Origin: Alphaproteobacteria bacterium | GTDB lineage: Bacteria > Pseudomonadota > Alphaproteobacteria > Micropepsales > Micropepsaceae | Reading direction: 5' to 3' | Assembly: GCA_016783965.1 (NCBI GenBank) | Contig: JADHVO010000001.1 | Location: 62,001 to 126,000 of the forward strand | DNA length: 64,000 bases | The notes under the pieces: model-generated | What the model was told of the DNA's origin: nothing | The model's input: the letters and a program-made list of their open reading frames with translations, nothing else | The model's database searches: none | Part shown: positions 1 to 7,582 of the stretch, one piece after another | Layout: every line of letters begins with the position of its first letter | How positions within the stretch are numbered: the stretch's first letter is position 1 | Made by a program: the position numbers and the translations under genes

Positions 1-29
1 TCAAGCAAGTCGTCGTGCAGCGTGCTCAT
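1..29 (-). CDS. start of a gene running off the left edge (partial)
   Basis: An ATG on the minus strand at 29-27 overlaps the TGA stop of the rlmJ gene (ATGA arrangement) and opens a frame beginning M-S-T-L-H-D-D-L-L that leaves the window. The overlap suggests translational coupling to rlmJ. Only nine codons are visible, so no function can be assigned. Confidence 0.45.
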
Positions 30-880
30 TCTTCACCTGCGATCCAGCGCACCTCGAACCGCGCCTTGTCCGACAGCAGTGGCGCCACGTATTGAAGGGC
101 CGCCCGCATGTCGTCGGCGAAACCATAGGGCGGATTGATGACAATCAGCCCAGAACCACTCAGCCGCTCCTTCTCGCCGGCCACGCGCTCCGCCGCGCCG
201 ATATCGAGATCGATCCGCAGCGCTTTCTTCGCGCCTGCCGTCAGCACCTCGCCCGCGAACTCGTTCGCCTCCGCCGCAGATTTTACGGGAAACCAGAGCA
301 GATAGATCCCCGTCGCGAACTTCTTCAGCGCCGCGGCCACCGCGCGCGCCTGTGCGGCAAACTCATCTGCGTCCTCGAACGGCGGATCGATCAGAACCAG
401 GCCGCGCCGCTCCCGGGGGGGCAATAACGCCGTCAGCCGGACATAGCCGTCGGCGGTTTCACTATGCAGCGCCTTGTTCCGGAACGCAGCCAGCGACGAC
501 TTCAGGGCCGCGGCCTCATCTGCGTGCTTCTCGATCGCGACCAGCCTGTCCTGGGGCCGCAGCATCATGGTCGCGATGATCGGCGAGCCGGGATAGAACC
601 GCGCGCTCGCGCCTTCCACGATCGCGAGATAGCGGTGCAGCGCTTCCGGCAGCGCCGACTGCATCACGGCGGGCACCATCAGCCGGCCGATGCCGCCGGC
701 CGCCTCGCCGGTGCGGGCCGCCTGCTCGCCTGAAAGGTCATAGAGCCCGCGTCCCGCATGCGTGTCGATCACCGCGAACGGCGCATCCTTCTTGCGCAGA
801 TGCAGAAGGATCGCGACAAGCGCGAGATGCTTCATCACATCCGCGAAATTCCCGGCATGAAAGGCGTGGCGGTAATTCAT
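26..880 (-). CDS. rlmJ: 23S rRNA (adenine(2030)-N6)-methyltransferase RlmJ
   Basis: A 284-residue protein that matches the RlmJ/YhiR (ComJ) family along its whole length and is the usual family size. RlmJ methylates N6 of A2030 in naked 23S rRNA, using S-adenosylmethionine, in the cytoplasm. The family N-terminus (MNYRHAFHAGNFADVMKH) is intact. The AdoMet site region is visible at residues 38-46 (IDTHAGRG), and the catalytic IV motif D165-P-P-F168 is the (D/N)PPF/Y signature of N6-adenine methylases. The ATG at 880-878 begins exactly at the conserved N-terminus. The gene overlaps the next gene on its 3' side by four bases and diverges from the crystallin-like gene at 960. Confidence 0.93.
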   Translation of the reverse strand: MNYRHAFHAGNFADVMKHLALVAILLHLRKKDAPFAVIDTHAGRGLYDLSGEQAARTGEAAGGIGRLMVPAVMQSALPEALHRYLAIVEGASARFYPGSPIIATMMLRPQDRLVAIEKHADEAAALKSSLAAFRNKALHSETADGYVRLTALLPPRERRGLVLIDPPFEDADEFAAQARAVAAALKKFATGIYLLWFPVKSAAEANEFAGEVLTAGAKKALRIDLDIGAAERVAGEKERLSGSGLIVINPPYGFADDMRAALQYVAPLLSDKARFEVRWIAGEE

Positions 881-959
881 CGTGCAGAAGCCGGCTCACT
901 GGCGCACCGGGCGCATTCGTATATCATGACGGGCATTACACCTTTGGGGACTGATTTCC

Positions 960-1319
960 ATGAAGAAACTTGCACTGATCCTGCTCGCCGGCGCGACCCT
1001 GCTGCTCGCCGGTTCGGCGGCCGACGCACGCCGCGGCGACCGCGATGACTGGAGCAACTATGGCGGCTACGGCTGGATCACCCTCTACAGTGCGCCCTAT
1101 TTCCAGGGCCATTCGGTCACGCTCTACGGCCCGACGCCTCACCTCAACCGTTATGGCTTCGACGACCGCGCGCAATCGATACGCGCCCGTGGTTCGTGGA
1201 CGCTGTGCAGCGACGACAATTACGGTGGCGACTGCGTGACGGTGTATGGGCAGGTCGAAGACCTCCGCGAGTACAACATGAAGCGCCGCGCCAGCTCCGT
1301 GATGCCGGGCAACCGCTGA
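960..1319 (+). CDS. secreted beta/gamma-crystallin-like small protein
   Basis: A 119-residue protein with a clear Sec signal peptide (residues 1-23: basic start, long Leu/Ala core, cleavage near SAADA-R), so it should be periplasmic or exported. The mature part has two Greek-key-like repeats, each with an aromatic-x-Gly-x-x-V-T-(L/V)-Y-G strand pattern around residues 50-58 and 88-97, typical of beta/gamma-crystallin folds. The calcium motif (N/D)(N/D)xx(S/T)S is degenerate (DDRAQS, then KRRASS), so calcium binding is doubtful. Two Cys (in TLCSDDNYGGDC) could form a disulfide. A GGGGA ribosome site lies 11 bases before the ATG. The biological role is unknown; members are generally described as envelope or stress proteins. 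Confidence 0.7.
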   Translation: MKKLALILLAGATLLLAGSAADARRGDRDDWSNYGGYGWITLYSAPYFQGHSVTLYGPTPHLNRYGFDDRAQSIRARGSWTLCSDDNYGGDCVTVYGQVEDLREYNMKRRASSVMPGNR

Positions 1320-1333
1320 TTATCGCTGACATA

Positions 1334-1372
1334 CCGGCCGATCGGCGCCGCTCGGCGCGGGCCATCGGCCGG
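1334..1372. terminator. stem-loop between convergent genes (possible bidirectional terminator)
   Basis: Perfect 9-bp inverted repeat, CCGGCCGAT at 1334-1342 and ATCGGCCGG at 1364-1372. It sits in the 66-base gap between the tail ends of the crystallin-like gene and the SHOCT-like gene. There is no T-run on either side, so it would be a weak or factor-dependent terminator. Confidence 0.45.
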
Positions 1373-1385
1373 GTCACGCTGCGCG

Positions 1386-1808
1386 TCATTCGCAGAACAC
1401 CCTGACCTTCGCCCGCTCATTGTCCACGTCGACCGTCAGGTCGCGGAGCTGTTCGACGATCTCCTCCAGGCTCTCGGGCGTCAGCTTGCCGATGTCGATG
1501 TCGATGCCTTCCTTGGCGAGCGCCGTGTTTACCTCGGTGCGCGCGCGCGGCGGGATGATCGAGGTCAGCTTCACGCCGGCGCGCAAGAGCTGCATCGGCA
1601 CCTTCACGTTCACCTTGGTCGGGCCGTCGTGATCGTCCAGTGCGTCGACCACGACGCGCAGATATTTGACCGGATCGTTGCGCCGCGCCGGCGACGCGGC
1701 GGCCGCATCGGGCGCGCGCTCCACGGCGGTCAGCAGGCGCTCGGCCTCGTCGGCATTGATCTTGCCGGCGGCAAGCATGTCCAGGATCTGGCGGCGGTTC
1801 TCGCTCAT
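1386..1808 (-). CDS. SHOCT-like domain protein, last gene of the DUF2089 operon
   Basis: 140 residues. The N-terminus (R-x-x-I-L-x-M-L-A-A-G-K-I-x-x-x-E-A-x-x-L-L, residues 5-26) is the short SHOCT-like oligomerisation helix pair seen in proteins of the YvlB/LiaX neighbourhood. The remainder (residues 45-140) is a conserved block with VxVKVPMxLLRAG..L.S.IP, typical of small proteins that accompany DUF2089 regulators. There are no membrane segments. An excellent ribosome site (GAAGGAG) precedes the ATG, and the gap to the upstream membrane-protein gene is 22 bases, so it is third in the operon. I infer a role in envelope-stress sensing by analogy only; the biochemical activity is unknown. Confidence 0.7.
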   Translation of the reverse strand: MSENRRQILDMLAAGKINADEAERLLTAVERAPDAAAASPARRNDPVKYLRVVVDALDDHDGPTKVNVKVPMQLLRAGVKLTSIIPPRARTEVNTALAKEGIDIDIGKLTPESLEEIVEQLRDLTVDVDNERAKVRVFCE

Positions 1809-1830
1809 CGTTGTTGCTCCTTCGGGCGGT

Positions 1831-2103
1831 TCAGTAAACGTGGATGAAGACGGAGGTATCGGGGTTGTCGACCTCGATATGCGTGCCGCCCAGGCTGCCG
1901 AGCAGTTGCAGGAACGCGCCCAGCGTCCTGAACGGATGGATGTCGATCACCGCGCACAGGATGAAGAACACCGGCAGCAGCACCAGCACGAACGGCAGCA
2001 GCAAAATCCAGATCAGGAACACCGGCACCCACAGCCGAAGGCCGCGATGGGCTCTGTTCGGCAGGATATGCACGATCATGAACAGAGGCGGCATCCAGCT
2101 CAT
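1831..2103 (-). CDS. small membrane protein, middle gene of the DUF2089 operon
   Basis: 90 residues with a strongly hydrophobic stretch at about residues 22-58, probably two transmembrane helices joined by a short turn, followed by a polar C-terminal tail. Its ATG overlaps the stop of the upstream DUF2089 gene by four bases (ATGA), which implies translational coupling. I do not recognise a named family beyond its recurrent place between DUF2089 and SHOCT-like genes. It could anchor or gate the partner proteins at the membrane, but that is inference. Confidence 0.65.
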   Translation of the reverse strand: MSWMPPLFMIVHILPNRAHRGLRLWVPVFLIWILLLPFVLVLLPVFFILCAVIDIHPFRTLGAFLQLLGSLGGTHIEVDNPDTSVFIHVY

Positions 2104-2504
2104 TTCTTCCCTCCCTCCAGTTCCTTGATGGCGTCGTCGGCGCTGATCTCTCCGCGCGCCAGCCGCTCCAGCACTTCGGAGCGCTCCACCGGCGCGGGCG
2201 CCGGGTTGGTGTCGACGAACTCGAGCGCGCCGGCGATGCGGTTCAGCCGCGCCTTCACGGTCGGGTAGCTCACGCCGAACACCTGCTCCATCTCCTTGAT
2301 GGAGCCGTGGCTCTTGAGGAACGCGGCGACGAACACCTGGTCCTCGGGCTGGAGCCGGGCGAGCTGCGGCAGCTCGAAGGCGCCCTCAATCACGATATCC
2401 CGGTCCGCCATACGCACCCGTTCGACGACGAGGGGGGCGTCCAGCGTCAGCTGGAGAAGGTCCTGCCATTCCTTGGCTTTGGGCATCGAAAAGCGGCGGT
2501 TCAA
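2100..2504 (-). CDS. DUF2089-family helix-turn-helix regulator
   Basis: 134 residues. The central part (about residues 45-95) holds the DUF2089 pattern: LQPEDQVFVAAFL, then K-x-x-G-S-I-K-E-M-E, then SYPTVKARLNRI, a helix-turn-helix whose recognition helix is SYPTVKARL. The C-terminal 30 residues (LxRLARGEISADDAIKEL) repeat the SHOCT-like motif found in the third gene of the operon, suggesting the two products contact each other through it. Start chosen as TTG at 2504 because AGGGAAG lies just upstream; the alternative ATG at 2486 has no visible ribosome site. The direct repeats at 2530-2564 are the likely operator of this promoter. A role as autoregulator is inferred. Confidence 0.75.
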   Translation of the reverse strand: MNRRFSMPKAKEWQDLLQLTLDAPLVVERVRMADRDIVIEGAFELPQLARLQPEDQVFVAAFLKSHGSIKEMEQVFGVSYPTVKARLNRIAGALEFVDTNPAPAPVERSEVLERLARGEISADDAIKELEGGKK

Positions 2505-2529
2505 GTTCTTCCCTCATATGGATCAAGAA

Positions 2530-2564
2530 AATTGATTTTTCAAGGATGAAGAATTGATTTTTTT
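2530..2564. promoter_or_regulatory. AT-rich direct repeats, putative operator
   Basis: Two copies of AATTGATTTTT begin at 2530 and 2552, 22 bases apart (about two helical turns), in an unusually AT-rich patch between the DUF2089 operon and the CPBP protease gene. The placement upstream of a helix-turn-helix gene suits an operator read by that regulator; this is inference. Confidence 0.45.
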
Positions 2565-2611
2565 AATTTCCGTGCCAATCTCTTGGAAAGACAGCGCTTT
2601 CCGGAGGGGAC

Positions 2612-3403
2612 ATGACCCGGTACCGCCCAGCCATTTTCTTTGCCCTGGCTTTCACCCTGTCCTGGCTGCCCTGGTTCGGAGCTGCCTGGTTCAGTCGCCA
2701 GCCGGACGGGCTGACTGCCAACATCGCGCTTCAACTTGCCGGCCTACTCGGACCGTTCGTGAGCGCCCTTCTTTTGATGCGCGGTCGGATGTGGCGCGAT
2801 TTCGCCACGCGGCTGGTTGATGTCCGCCGGATCAGCCTGGCCCATCTGCCGGTCACAATCCTGGTGATGCCGCTCGCGGCGGTGGCCGCGGTGTGGATCT
2901 CGACGCGCTACGGCCATCCCGCCGACCAGCTTCGCGTCATTCCCGATCTCGCCGGCATGCTGCCGATCATGGTGCTTGCGCCGCTGATCGAGGAACTGGC
3001 CTGGCGCGGCTATGGCGTCGACGCGTTGCGCGCGAAGTTCGGGATGCGGCGCGCGACGATGTTCTTTGCCGTGCTGTGGGCCGTCTGGCACTGGCCGCTG
3101 TTCCTGATCGCGCACAGCTACCAGAACGATCTGTTGGGGATGAGGCCGCTCTACGTCGCCAACTTCTTCGTCAGCGTGATCCCGGCTGCGATCATCGCCA
3201 ACTGGCTCTACTGGAAGCACCTCCGCTCGATCCTCGCGGCGATCCTTTTCCACTTCTTGCTGGACGCGGTTGCCGAAAGCTTCGCCATCGAGCAGTTCAC
3301 CAAGTGCATCATCACGGCCGTGTTCATCGTCATCGCCGGCGCAATCATGCTGCTAGACCGCAGGGCCTTCGCGGAAGGGCCGCGCGATTTCGTTGGGGCC
3401 TAG
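2612..3403 (+). CDS. CPBP-family intramembrane metalloprotease
   Basis: 263 residues with about seven hydrophobic segments. The CPBP (Abi, CAAX-protease-like) motifs are all visible: E127-E128-x-x-x-R132-G, then a conserved histidine in AVWHWPLF (H160), then HFLLDA near residue 214, where His usually completes the metal site. Such proteins are glutamate intramembrane proteases in the inner membrane; bacterial substrates are mostly unknown. It starts at an ATG preceded by GGAGGGG. It runs tail-to-tail into the MFS gene, and the two stop codons share the sequence CTAG. Proximity to the DUF2089 stress operon may be functional, since the genes diverge from one AT-rich region. Confidence 0.85.
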   Translation: MTRYRPAIFFALAFTLSWLPWFGAAWFSRQPDGLTANIALQLAGLLGPFVSALLLMRGRMWRDFATRLVDVRRISLAHLPVTILVMPLAAVAAVWISTRYGHPADQLRVIPDLAGMLPIMVLAPLIEELAWRGYGVDALRAKFGMRRATMFFAVLWAVWHWPLFLIAHSYQNDLLGMRPLYVANFFVSVIPAAIIANWLYWKHLRSILAAILFHFLLDAVAESFAIEQFTKCIITAVFIVIAGAIMLLDRRAFAEGPRDFVGA

Positions 3404-4770
3404 CGCGAAATCTCTTCCAGAGACAGATCCTTCACCTTCGGGCCGAGCAGGCCGATGGCCAGCGCCACCACGCCCATTGCGCCCGCAATCAGCGTGAAGA
3501 CGCCGGAAACTCCGGCGTTTCGCAACACGAAGGCGATGACGAAGGCGCTGAACACCGTCGACAGGCGGGAGAACGAATAGACGAAGCCTACCGCCAGAGC
3601 GCGGATGCGCGTCGGATAGAGCTCGGCCTGGTAGGCGTGGAAGGAGAAGCTCATGATGTTGTTGGCGAGCGTGATCAGGGCCCCGAACAGGATCAGCGGC
3701 ACCGCCGCGCGCATCTGGCCGAACGCCAGGCCGAACACCGCCACGCACAGCGCCGCACCGACGATGGCCCATTTGCGCTCGATCCTGTCGGTGAACGCGG
3801 CGGCCAGCAGCGGGCCGAACGGTGCGGCGATGGCGATCAGGAAGGTGTAGCCGAGCGACCTGGTCGTCTCGATCCCCTGGCTGATCAGGAAGGTCGGCAC
3901 CCAGTTGGAGAAACCGTAAAAGCCGACGGTCTGCACCAGGTTGAACACGATGAGCATGAAGGTGCGCTGGAGGTACGGGCCGCGCCATATCTCGGCGAAG
4001 CTGCCGCGCGGCGTTTCGTCGGGCAAGGGCGCCGGCGGCGGTGGTTCGGGCTCCGCTTCGGCCTCGGCCTCGAATCGCCGCACGATGCGGTCGGCCTCGG
4101 CGAACCGGCCGTGCTGTGCGAGCCAGCGCGGGCTTTCCGGCACCGCGAGCCGGATGAACCACACGATCAGCGCGCCGGCCGATCCGGCGAGAACGACCCA
4201 GCGCCACCCGTCCAGGCCGAACGGCTTGTTCGGCACCAGCAGCCAAGCGAGCAACGCTACCACCGGGATAGCGCTGAACGTTACGACCTGGTTGAACGCG
4301 AACGCCCTGCCCCGCACATGGCGGGGCACCAGTTCGGCGATATAGGTGTCGATGGTCACCAGCTCCACGCCGATGCCGATGCCCGCGATGAAGCGCCAAA
4401 GGTCGAGGCCGAACGCCGTCGTCTGAAACGCCATCACCGTCGCTGCGGCGGTGTACCAGAGGAGCGACACGGTGAAGATCAGCCGCCGCCCGAACCGGTC
4501 CGCCACGAAACCGAACAGCGCGGTGCCGACGAAGAGGCCTGCGAAGAACGCCGCGACGAATCCCGCAAGCCCTTCGGTGCCGAACAGGCCCGGCGTGGTC
4601 GGCGTCAGGATGCCGGCCTTGACCAGCCCCGGCCCGACATAAGCCGACATGAACATGTCGTAGAACTCGAAGAACCCGCCCAGCGACAGCAGCACGACGC
4701 GCGTCCACATCGCGCGGCCCGCCGGCAACCGTTCCAGACGTGCGGCGATGTTCGATACCGTGACGCTCAT
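3400..4770 (-). CDS. MFS transporter, metabolite:H+ symporter type
   Basis: 456 residues with 12 predicted membrane helices split by a charged, Pro/Glu-rich cytoplasmic loop around residues 215-260. MFS motif A appears as GFVADRFGRR (about residues 107-116) and the sugar/acid porter sequence PESPRWL at about 212-218. The N-terminal LGGFFEFYDMFM helix is characteristic of the aromatic-acid/metabolite:H+ symporter branch. It probably imports a small organic acid or sugar, but the substrate cannot be read from sequence. The ATG at 4770 is followed after 49 bases by the divergently unrelated epimerase gene, which lies on the same strand upstream and may share transcription. Confidence 0.85.
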   Translation of the reverse strand: MSVTVSNIAARLERLPAGRAMWTRVVLLSLGGFFEFYDMFMSAYVGPGLVKAGILTPTTPGLFGTEGLAGFVAAFFAGLFVGTALFGFVADRFGRRLIFTVSLLWYTAAATVMAFQTTAFGLDLWRFIAGIGIGVELVTIDTYIAELVPRHVRGRAFAFNQVVTFSAIPVVALLAWLLVPNKPFGLDGWRWVVLAGSAGALIVWFIRLAVPESPRWLAQHGRFAEADRIVRRFEAEAEAEPEPPPPAPLPDETPRGSFAEIWRGPYLQRTFMLIVFNLVQTVGFYGFSNWVPTFLISQGIETTRSLGYTFLIAIAAPFGPLLAAAFTDRIERKWAIVGAALCVAVFGLAFGQMRAAVPLILFGALITLANNIMSFSFHAYQAELYPTRIRALAVGFVYSFSRLSTVFSAFVIAFVLRNAGVSGVFTLIAGAMGVVALAIGLLGPKVKDLSLEEISR

Positions 4771-4819
4771 CTTTCCCCCGTTTCATCCGATCATCACGGA
4801 ACGAGAGCGAAGTGCAAGG

Positions 4820-5752
4820 TCACGCGCTGGTGGTCAGGTATTCGGGAATGGTGCCGCGCTTCAGATGATCGAGCGTCGTGCGGAAATCGGTCGCGCAGCG
4901 AAAGCCGAGCCGCGCCTGCATGTGCGACGCGTCGTACACGCGATCGATCCTGTCGAACATCGTCCAGCCGAGCTTGTCGTAGGCAGCGCGATAGTCCGGG
5001 AAGTACCGCGCCACCACCGACGGCGCGTCGTGCATCAGTTCGCGGCAATCCCAGCGCTTGAACGGCGTCTGGGCGCAGGCGATGAAGGTGTCGAAGCCGA
5101 TCTGCGGCGCCTTCTCCAGCGCCACGACGTGCGCCTCCGCCGCATCGGCCGCGGTCAGGCGGCGGAACAGCAGCTCGTTGGCCTTGGTGTTCGGCCCGTT
5201 CTGCCTGATCACATGCGCCATGTCGTCGATTTCGGGGAAGAACCGCGCCGTGCGGATCACGATCACCGGCAGGCCGTGCAACTCATGGGTCAGGCGGCAG
5301 AGATGCTCCGCGCTCAGCTTGGTCACGCCGTAGATGTTGCGCGGCATGGAGACGTAATCCTCGGTCATCCACACCGCCTCGCCGGCACTCGCCTCGCGCA
5401 CCGCACGCGACACCATCAGCGAGGTGGTCGAGGTGAACACGAGGCGCGATACGCCCAGTGCCACCGCCTCTTCGAGAAGGTTGAACGTGCCGCGCACATT
5501 CACGCTCAGGAAATCCTCGCGGCTGTTGGTCTCGATGTTCGGCTTGTGCAGCGCGCCACCGTGCACAATGGCGCCGATCCTGTGGTCGCCGATCACCGCG
5601 CGCACCAGCGCCCGATCCGCGATGCTGCCCGTGATGTCGGTGCGCGGGTTCGGCACCGGATCGAGGCCGACGACCGCATGTCCCAACGCCTTGAGCCGCG
5701 GGACCAGCCACTGACCGAGCCAACCCGAGGAACCTGTCACCAATATCCGCAT
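4820..5752 (-). CDS. NAD(P)-dependent epimerase/dehydratase (extended SDR)
   Basis: 310 residues. The Rossmann nucleotide-binding motif G-x-x-G-x-x-G is at residues 7-13 (GSSGWLG), followed by an acidic residue in VVGLDP that favours NAD(H). The active site Y-x-x-x-K is seen as YGVTK near residue 143, and a TSTTS strand supplies the Ser/Thr. Members act on nucleotide sugars or other polyols in the cytoplasm. The closest described role cannot be decided; the gene lies upstream of an MFS transporter on the same strand, which could fit uptake plus oxidation of a sugar-like compound. Confidence 0.8.
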   Translation of the reverse strand: MRILVTGSSGWLGQWLVPRLKALGHAVVGLDPVPNPRTDITGSIADRALVRAVIGDHRIGAIVHGGALHKPNIETNSREDFLSVNVRGTFNLLEEAVALGVSRLVFTSTTSLMVSRAVREASAGEAVWMTEDYVSMPRNIYGVTKLSAEHLCRLTHELHGLPVIVIRTARFFPEIDDMAHVIRQNGPNTKANELLFRRLTAADAAEAHVVALEKAPQIGFDTFIACAQTPFKRWDCRELMHDAPSVVARYFPDYRAAYDKLGWTMFDRIDRVYDASHMQARLGFRCATDFRTTLDHLKRGTIPEYLTTSA

Positions 5753-5833
5753 GGCGGTGTGATACGCGGGCCGTCGCGCAGAGAAAAGGCGACATGGGCG
5801 CGGGCGTGACAGCCCCGCACCGCATGCATGGCC

Positions 5834-6151
5834 CTACTCCTCGTCGACGATGTCGCCCAGCGCGTCCAGCCGGCGCTCCCACATCGTGCGGTGCTCCGCG
5901 ATCCAGCCTTGCAGCGCGTCGAAGCCCGCGCTCTCGATCCGGCAGGTGCGGACGCGGCCGACCTTCTCGGTCTTCACCAGCCCGCATTCCTCCAGCACCG
6001 CGAGATGCTGCGCCACCGCCGTCACCGTGATCTCCAGCGGCGCGGCCAGGCGCGACACCGAAGACGGCGCGGCGCTCAGCCGGTCGACGATGGCGCGGCG
6101 CGTGGGATCGCCCAGCGCGTAGAACACGCGCCCGATATCGATCCTGGCCAC
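5834..6151 (-). CDS. ArsR-family winged-helix repressor
   Basis: 105 residues with the ArsR fold: LGDPTRRAIVDRLS helix (residues 12-25), then a winged-helix region with recognition helix EITVTAVAQHLAVLEECGLV (about 39-58), and the wing RVRTCRIES. No Cys-rich metal site (no CVC motif) is present, so it belongs to the non-metal group commonly paired with SRPBCC/AHSA1 proteins. It starts with GTG placed directly after the TAA of the SRPBCC gene, so the two are co-translated. Two matching operators lie upstream of the operon (6646-6701), supporting autoregulation. Confidence 0.88.
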   Translation of the reverse strand: MARIDIGRVFYALGDPTRRAIVDRLSAAPSSVSRLAAPLEITVTAVAQHLAVLEECGLVKTEKVGRVRTCRIESAGFDALQGWIAEHRTMWERRLDALGDIVDEE

Positions 6152-6625
6152 TTAGGACGCCGCCACGTCTTTGGCGAGCTGGTCGAGCAGCGCATTCCAT
6201 CCGCCCTTGCGCATCTCCGGCCCGTCCGAGTTCTCCAGGAACGCGCCCTGATGGGTGAAGATCAGATCGGTGCCATTCACGGTCTGCACCAGCTCGAAAG
6301 TGCAGAGCGATGCCGACATATGCCGGCCATCGATCGCCATGGTCGAACCGACGATCACGCGCCGGTTCGGCACGATATCGAGGTGGACGCCCTCATTCGC
6401 CAGTGTGGCACCCGGGAAGGGCGTCTTGTCGCTCATCTTCCAGGTCGCACGCTCGGCGCCGCCGGTGCGGAAGTCGAGTTCATAGCTGGTGTTTTCGCTC
6501 AGGCCCGCGCCGTACCAGCGCTGGCGCTTCCCGGGGTCGGCCAGGGCGGCGAACACCTTCTCCGGCGGCTTGGTGAAGCTGCGCTCCAGGACGAACGTGT
6601 TGTGGACAACGGCTTGGTCGGTCAT
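6152..6625 (-). CDS. SRPBCC (AHSA1-type) ligand-binding protein
   Basis: 157 residues of the START/Bet v1-like SRPBCC superfamily, AHSA1 branch. The family opening F-x-x-P-P-E-x-V-F-x-A-L-A-D-P is at residues 17-31, followed by the strand-rich GAGLSENTSYELDFRTGG. Such proteins form a deep hydrophobic pocket and are encoded beside ArsR repressors as cytoplasmic stress or detoxification proteins, substrate unknown. Here the SRPBCC gene comes first and the repressor second, with stop and start abutting. The ATG at 6625 has TCCTGCATC upstream with a purine-rich AGGAGAGAA site on the coding strand. Confidence 0.85.
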   Translation of the reverse strand: MTDQAVVHNTFVLERSFTKPPEKVFAALADPGKRQRWYGAGLSENTSYELDFRTGGAERATWKMSDKTPFPGATLANEGVHLDIVPNRRVIVGSTMAIDGRHMSASLCTFELVQTVNGTDLIFTHQGAFLENSDGPEMRKGGWNALLDQLAKDVAAS

Positions 6626-6645
6626 GACATTCTCTCCTGCATCAG

Positions 6646-6701
6646 TGAAGTAACGACTTCAATATTGGTTCAAGCAGATCGATTGTCAAGTCACCACTTC
6701 A
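6646..6701. promoter_or_regulatory. pair of ArsR-type operators
   Basis: Two palindromes stand 40 bases apart just upstream of the SRPBCC-ArsR operon: TGAAGT-N4-ACTTCA at 6646-6661 (perfect 6-bp arms) and TCAAGT-N4-ACTTCA at 6686-6701 (one mismatch). They share spacing and half-site, so one dimeric regulator, most simply the encoded ArsR protein, should bind both. The second site is only 45 bases from the CoaA-type kinase start, so it may also be affected. Confidence 0.7.
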
Positions 6702-6745
6702 CTATTTTCCATGCCATAGTCCGCGCCTTGTCAGGGGCTTAAGCG

Positions 6746-7471
6746 ATGCCGGCCGGAACGCGATTGAACGAAGAGCTGCGCAGACGCTCTGCCCCGGCGC
6801 GCGCCAGGGGCGTGACGTATGTCATCGGCGTGGCGGGCAGCGTGGCCGTGGGCAAAAGCACCTTCGCGGCCGCTCTGGCGAAGAGCATTGCCGCCTGGCC
6901 CGAGCATCCGACGGTGATCAACGTGGCGACCGACGGCTACCTGTTCCCGAACGCGATACTTGCCGAGCGCGGGTTGTCGATGCGCAAGGGATTTCCGGAG
7001 TCGTACGACGTCGCCGCCCTGCGCGCTGCGCTGGAGGAGATCAAGGACGGCGAGCGCGTGCCGATCCCGCGCTACAGCCATGTCACCTACGACGTCGATG
7101 CCGAGAACGCCGTGGTGGTGCGGAGGCCGACGTTCCTGATCCTCGACGGGCTGCATCTCGCGCAGATCGAAACGCCTGGGCGCAAGCGGCTGGTCGACTG
7201 CCTGATCTATCTCGATGCGCAGGAGGCGGTGATCGAAGGCTGGTTCACCAACCGGCTTCTGCCGCTGATGCTTGCCGGCCGCGACGACGCCAAGTCGTTC
7301 TACTACGCTTTCCGCGAGATGAGCGACGACGACCGCCGCAACTTCGCGGCGCGCGTATGGCGCGAGATCAACCTGCCCAACCTGCACGATCACATCGTGA
7401 AGGATCGCGCCGCGGCCGATCTCGTCATCACGAAGAACCCGGACCACAGCGTCGCTTCGGTCAGGCCGTAG
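6746..7471 (+). CDS. coaA: type I (CoaA-like) pantothenate kinase, short form
   Basis: 241 residues. Matches prokaryotic type I pantothenate kinase, which phosphorylates pantothenate to 4'-phosphopantothenate as the first step to coenzyme A. The P-loop G-x-x-x-x-G-K-S/T is in residues 28-39 (GVAGSVAVGKST), the substrate region ATDGYLFPN follows, then MRKGFPESYD and YSHVTYDV. The C-terminus NPDHSVASVR also matches. About 70 N-terminal residues of E. coli CoaA (316 aa) are absent, and the helper motif ILEGLN reads ILDGLH here. The missing part is mostly outside the kinase core, so activity is plausible but not certain. It could be a CoaA-related kinase with a different substrate. Confidence 0.78.
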   Translation: MPAGTRLNEELRRRSAPARARGVTYVIGVAGSVAVGKSTFAAALAKSIAAWPEHPTVINVATDGYLFPNAILAERGLSMRKGFPESYDVAALRAALEEIKDGERVPIPRYSHVTYDVDAENAVVVRRPTFLILDGLHLAQIETPGRKRLVDCLIYLDAQEAVIEGWFTNRLLPLMLAGRDDAKSFYYAFREMSDDDRRNFAARVWREINLPNLHDHIVKDRAAADLVITKNPDHSVASVRP

Positions 7472-7536
7472 CGCGCCCGGCGCCGGGTCCATCCGGGCCA
7501 CGAGAAAGGGTTCGCGTGCGAACGGGGTAGACAAGC

Positions 7537-7567
7537 CGTTACCGCGCGGGAACCCCCGCGCTTAACG
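7537..7567. terminator. GC-rich stem-loop between convergent genes
   Basis: Perfect 7-bp arms GCGCGGG (7544-7550) and CCCGCGC (7555-7561) with an AACC loop, extended by outer CGTTA/TAACG pairing. It lies between the ends of the CoaA-like gene and the RND adaptor gene. No clear T-run follows, so strength is uncertain. Confidence 0.5.
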
Positions 7568-7582
7568 CAAGTTAGCCGGCGA

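Noticed and set aside
2893..5061. Very long open frame on the plus strand over the MFS and epimerase genes
   Set aside because: It is antisense to well-supported genes, is full of Arg/His/Asp, has no domain and comes from the high-GC mirror frame.
7510..7523. Small palindrome GTTCGCGTGCGAAC after the CoaA-like gene, considered as an operator
   Set aside because: It lies beyond the end of both convergent genes, so there is no promoter to control; probably part of the hairpin-rich gap.
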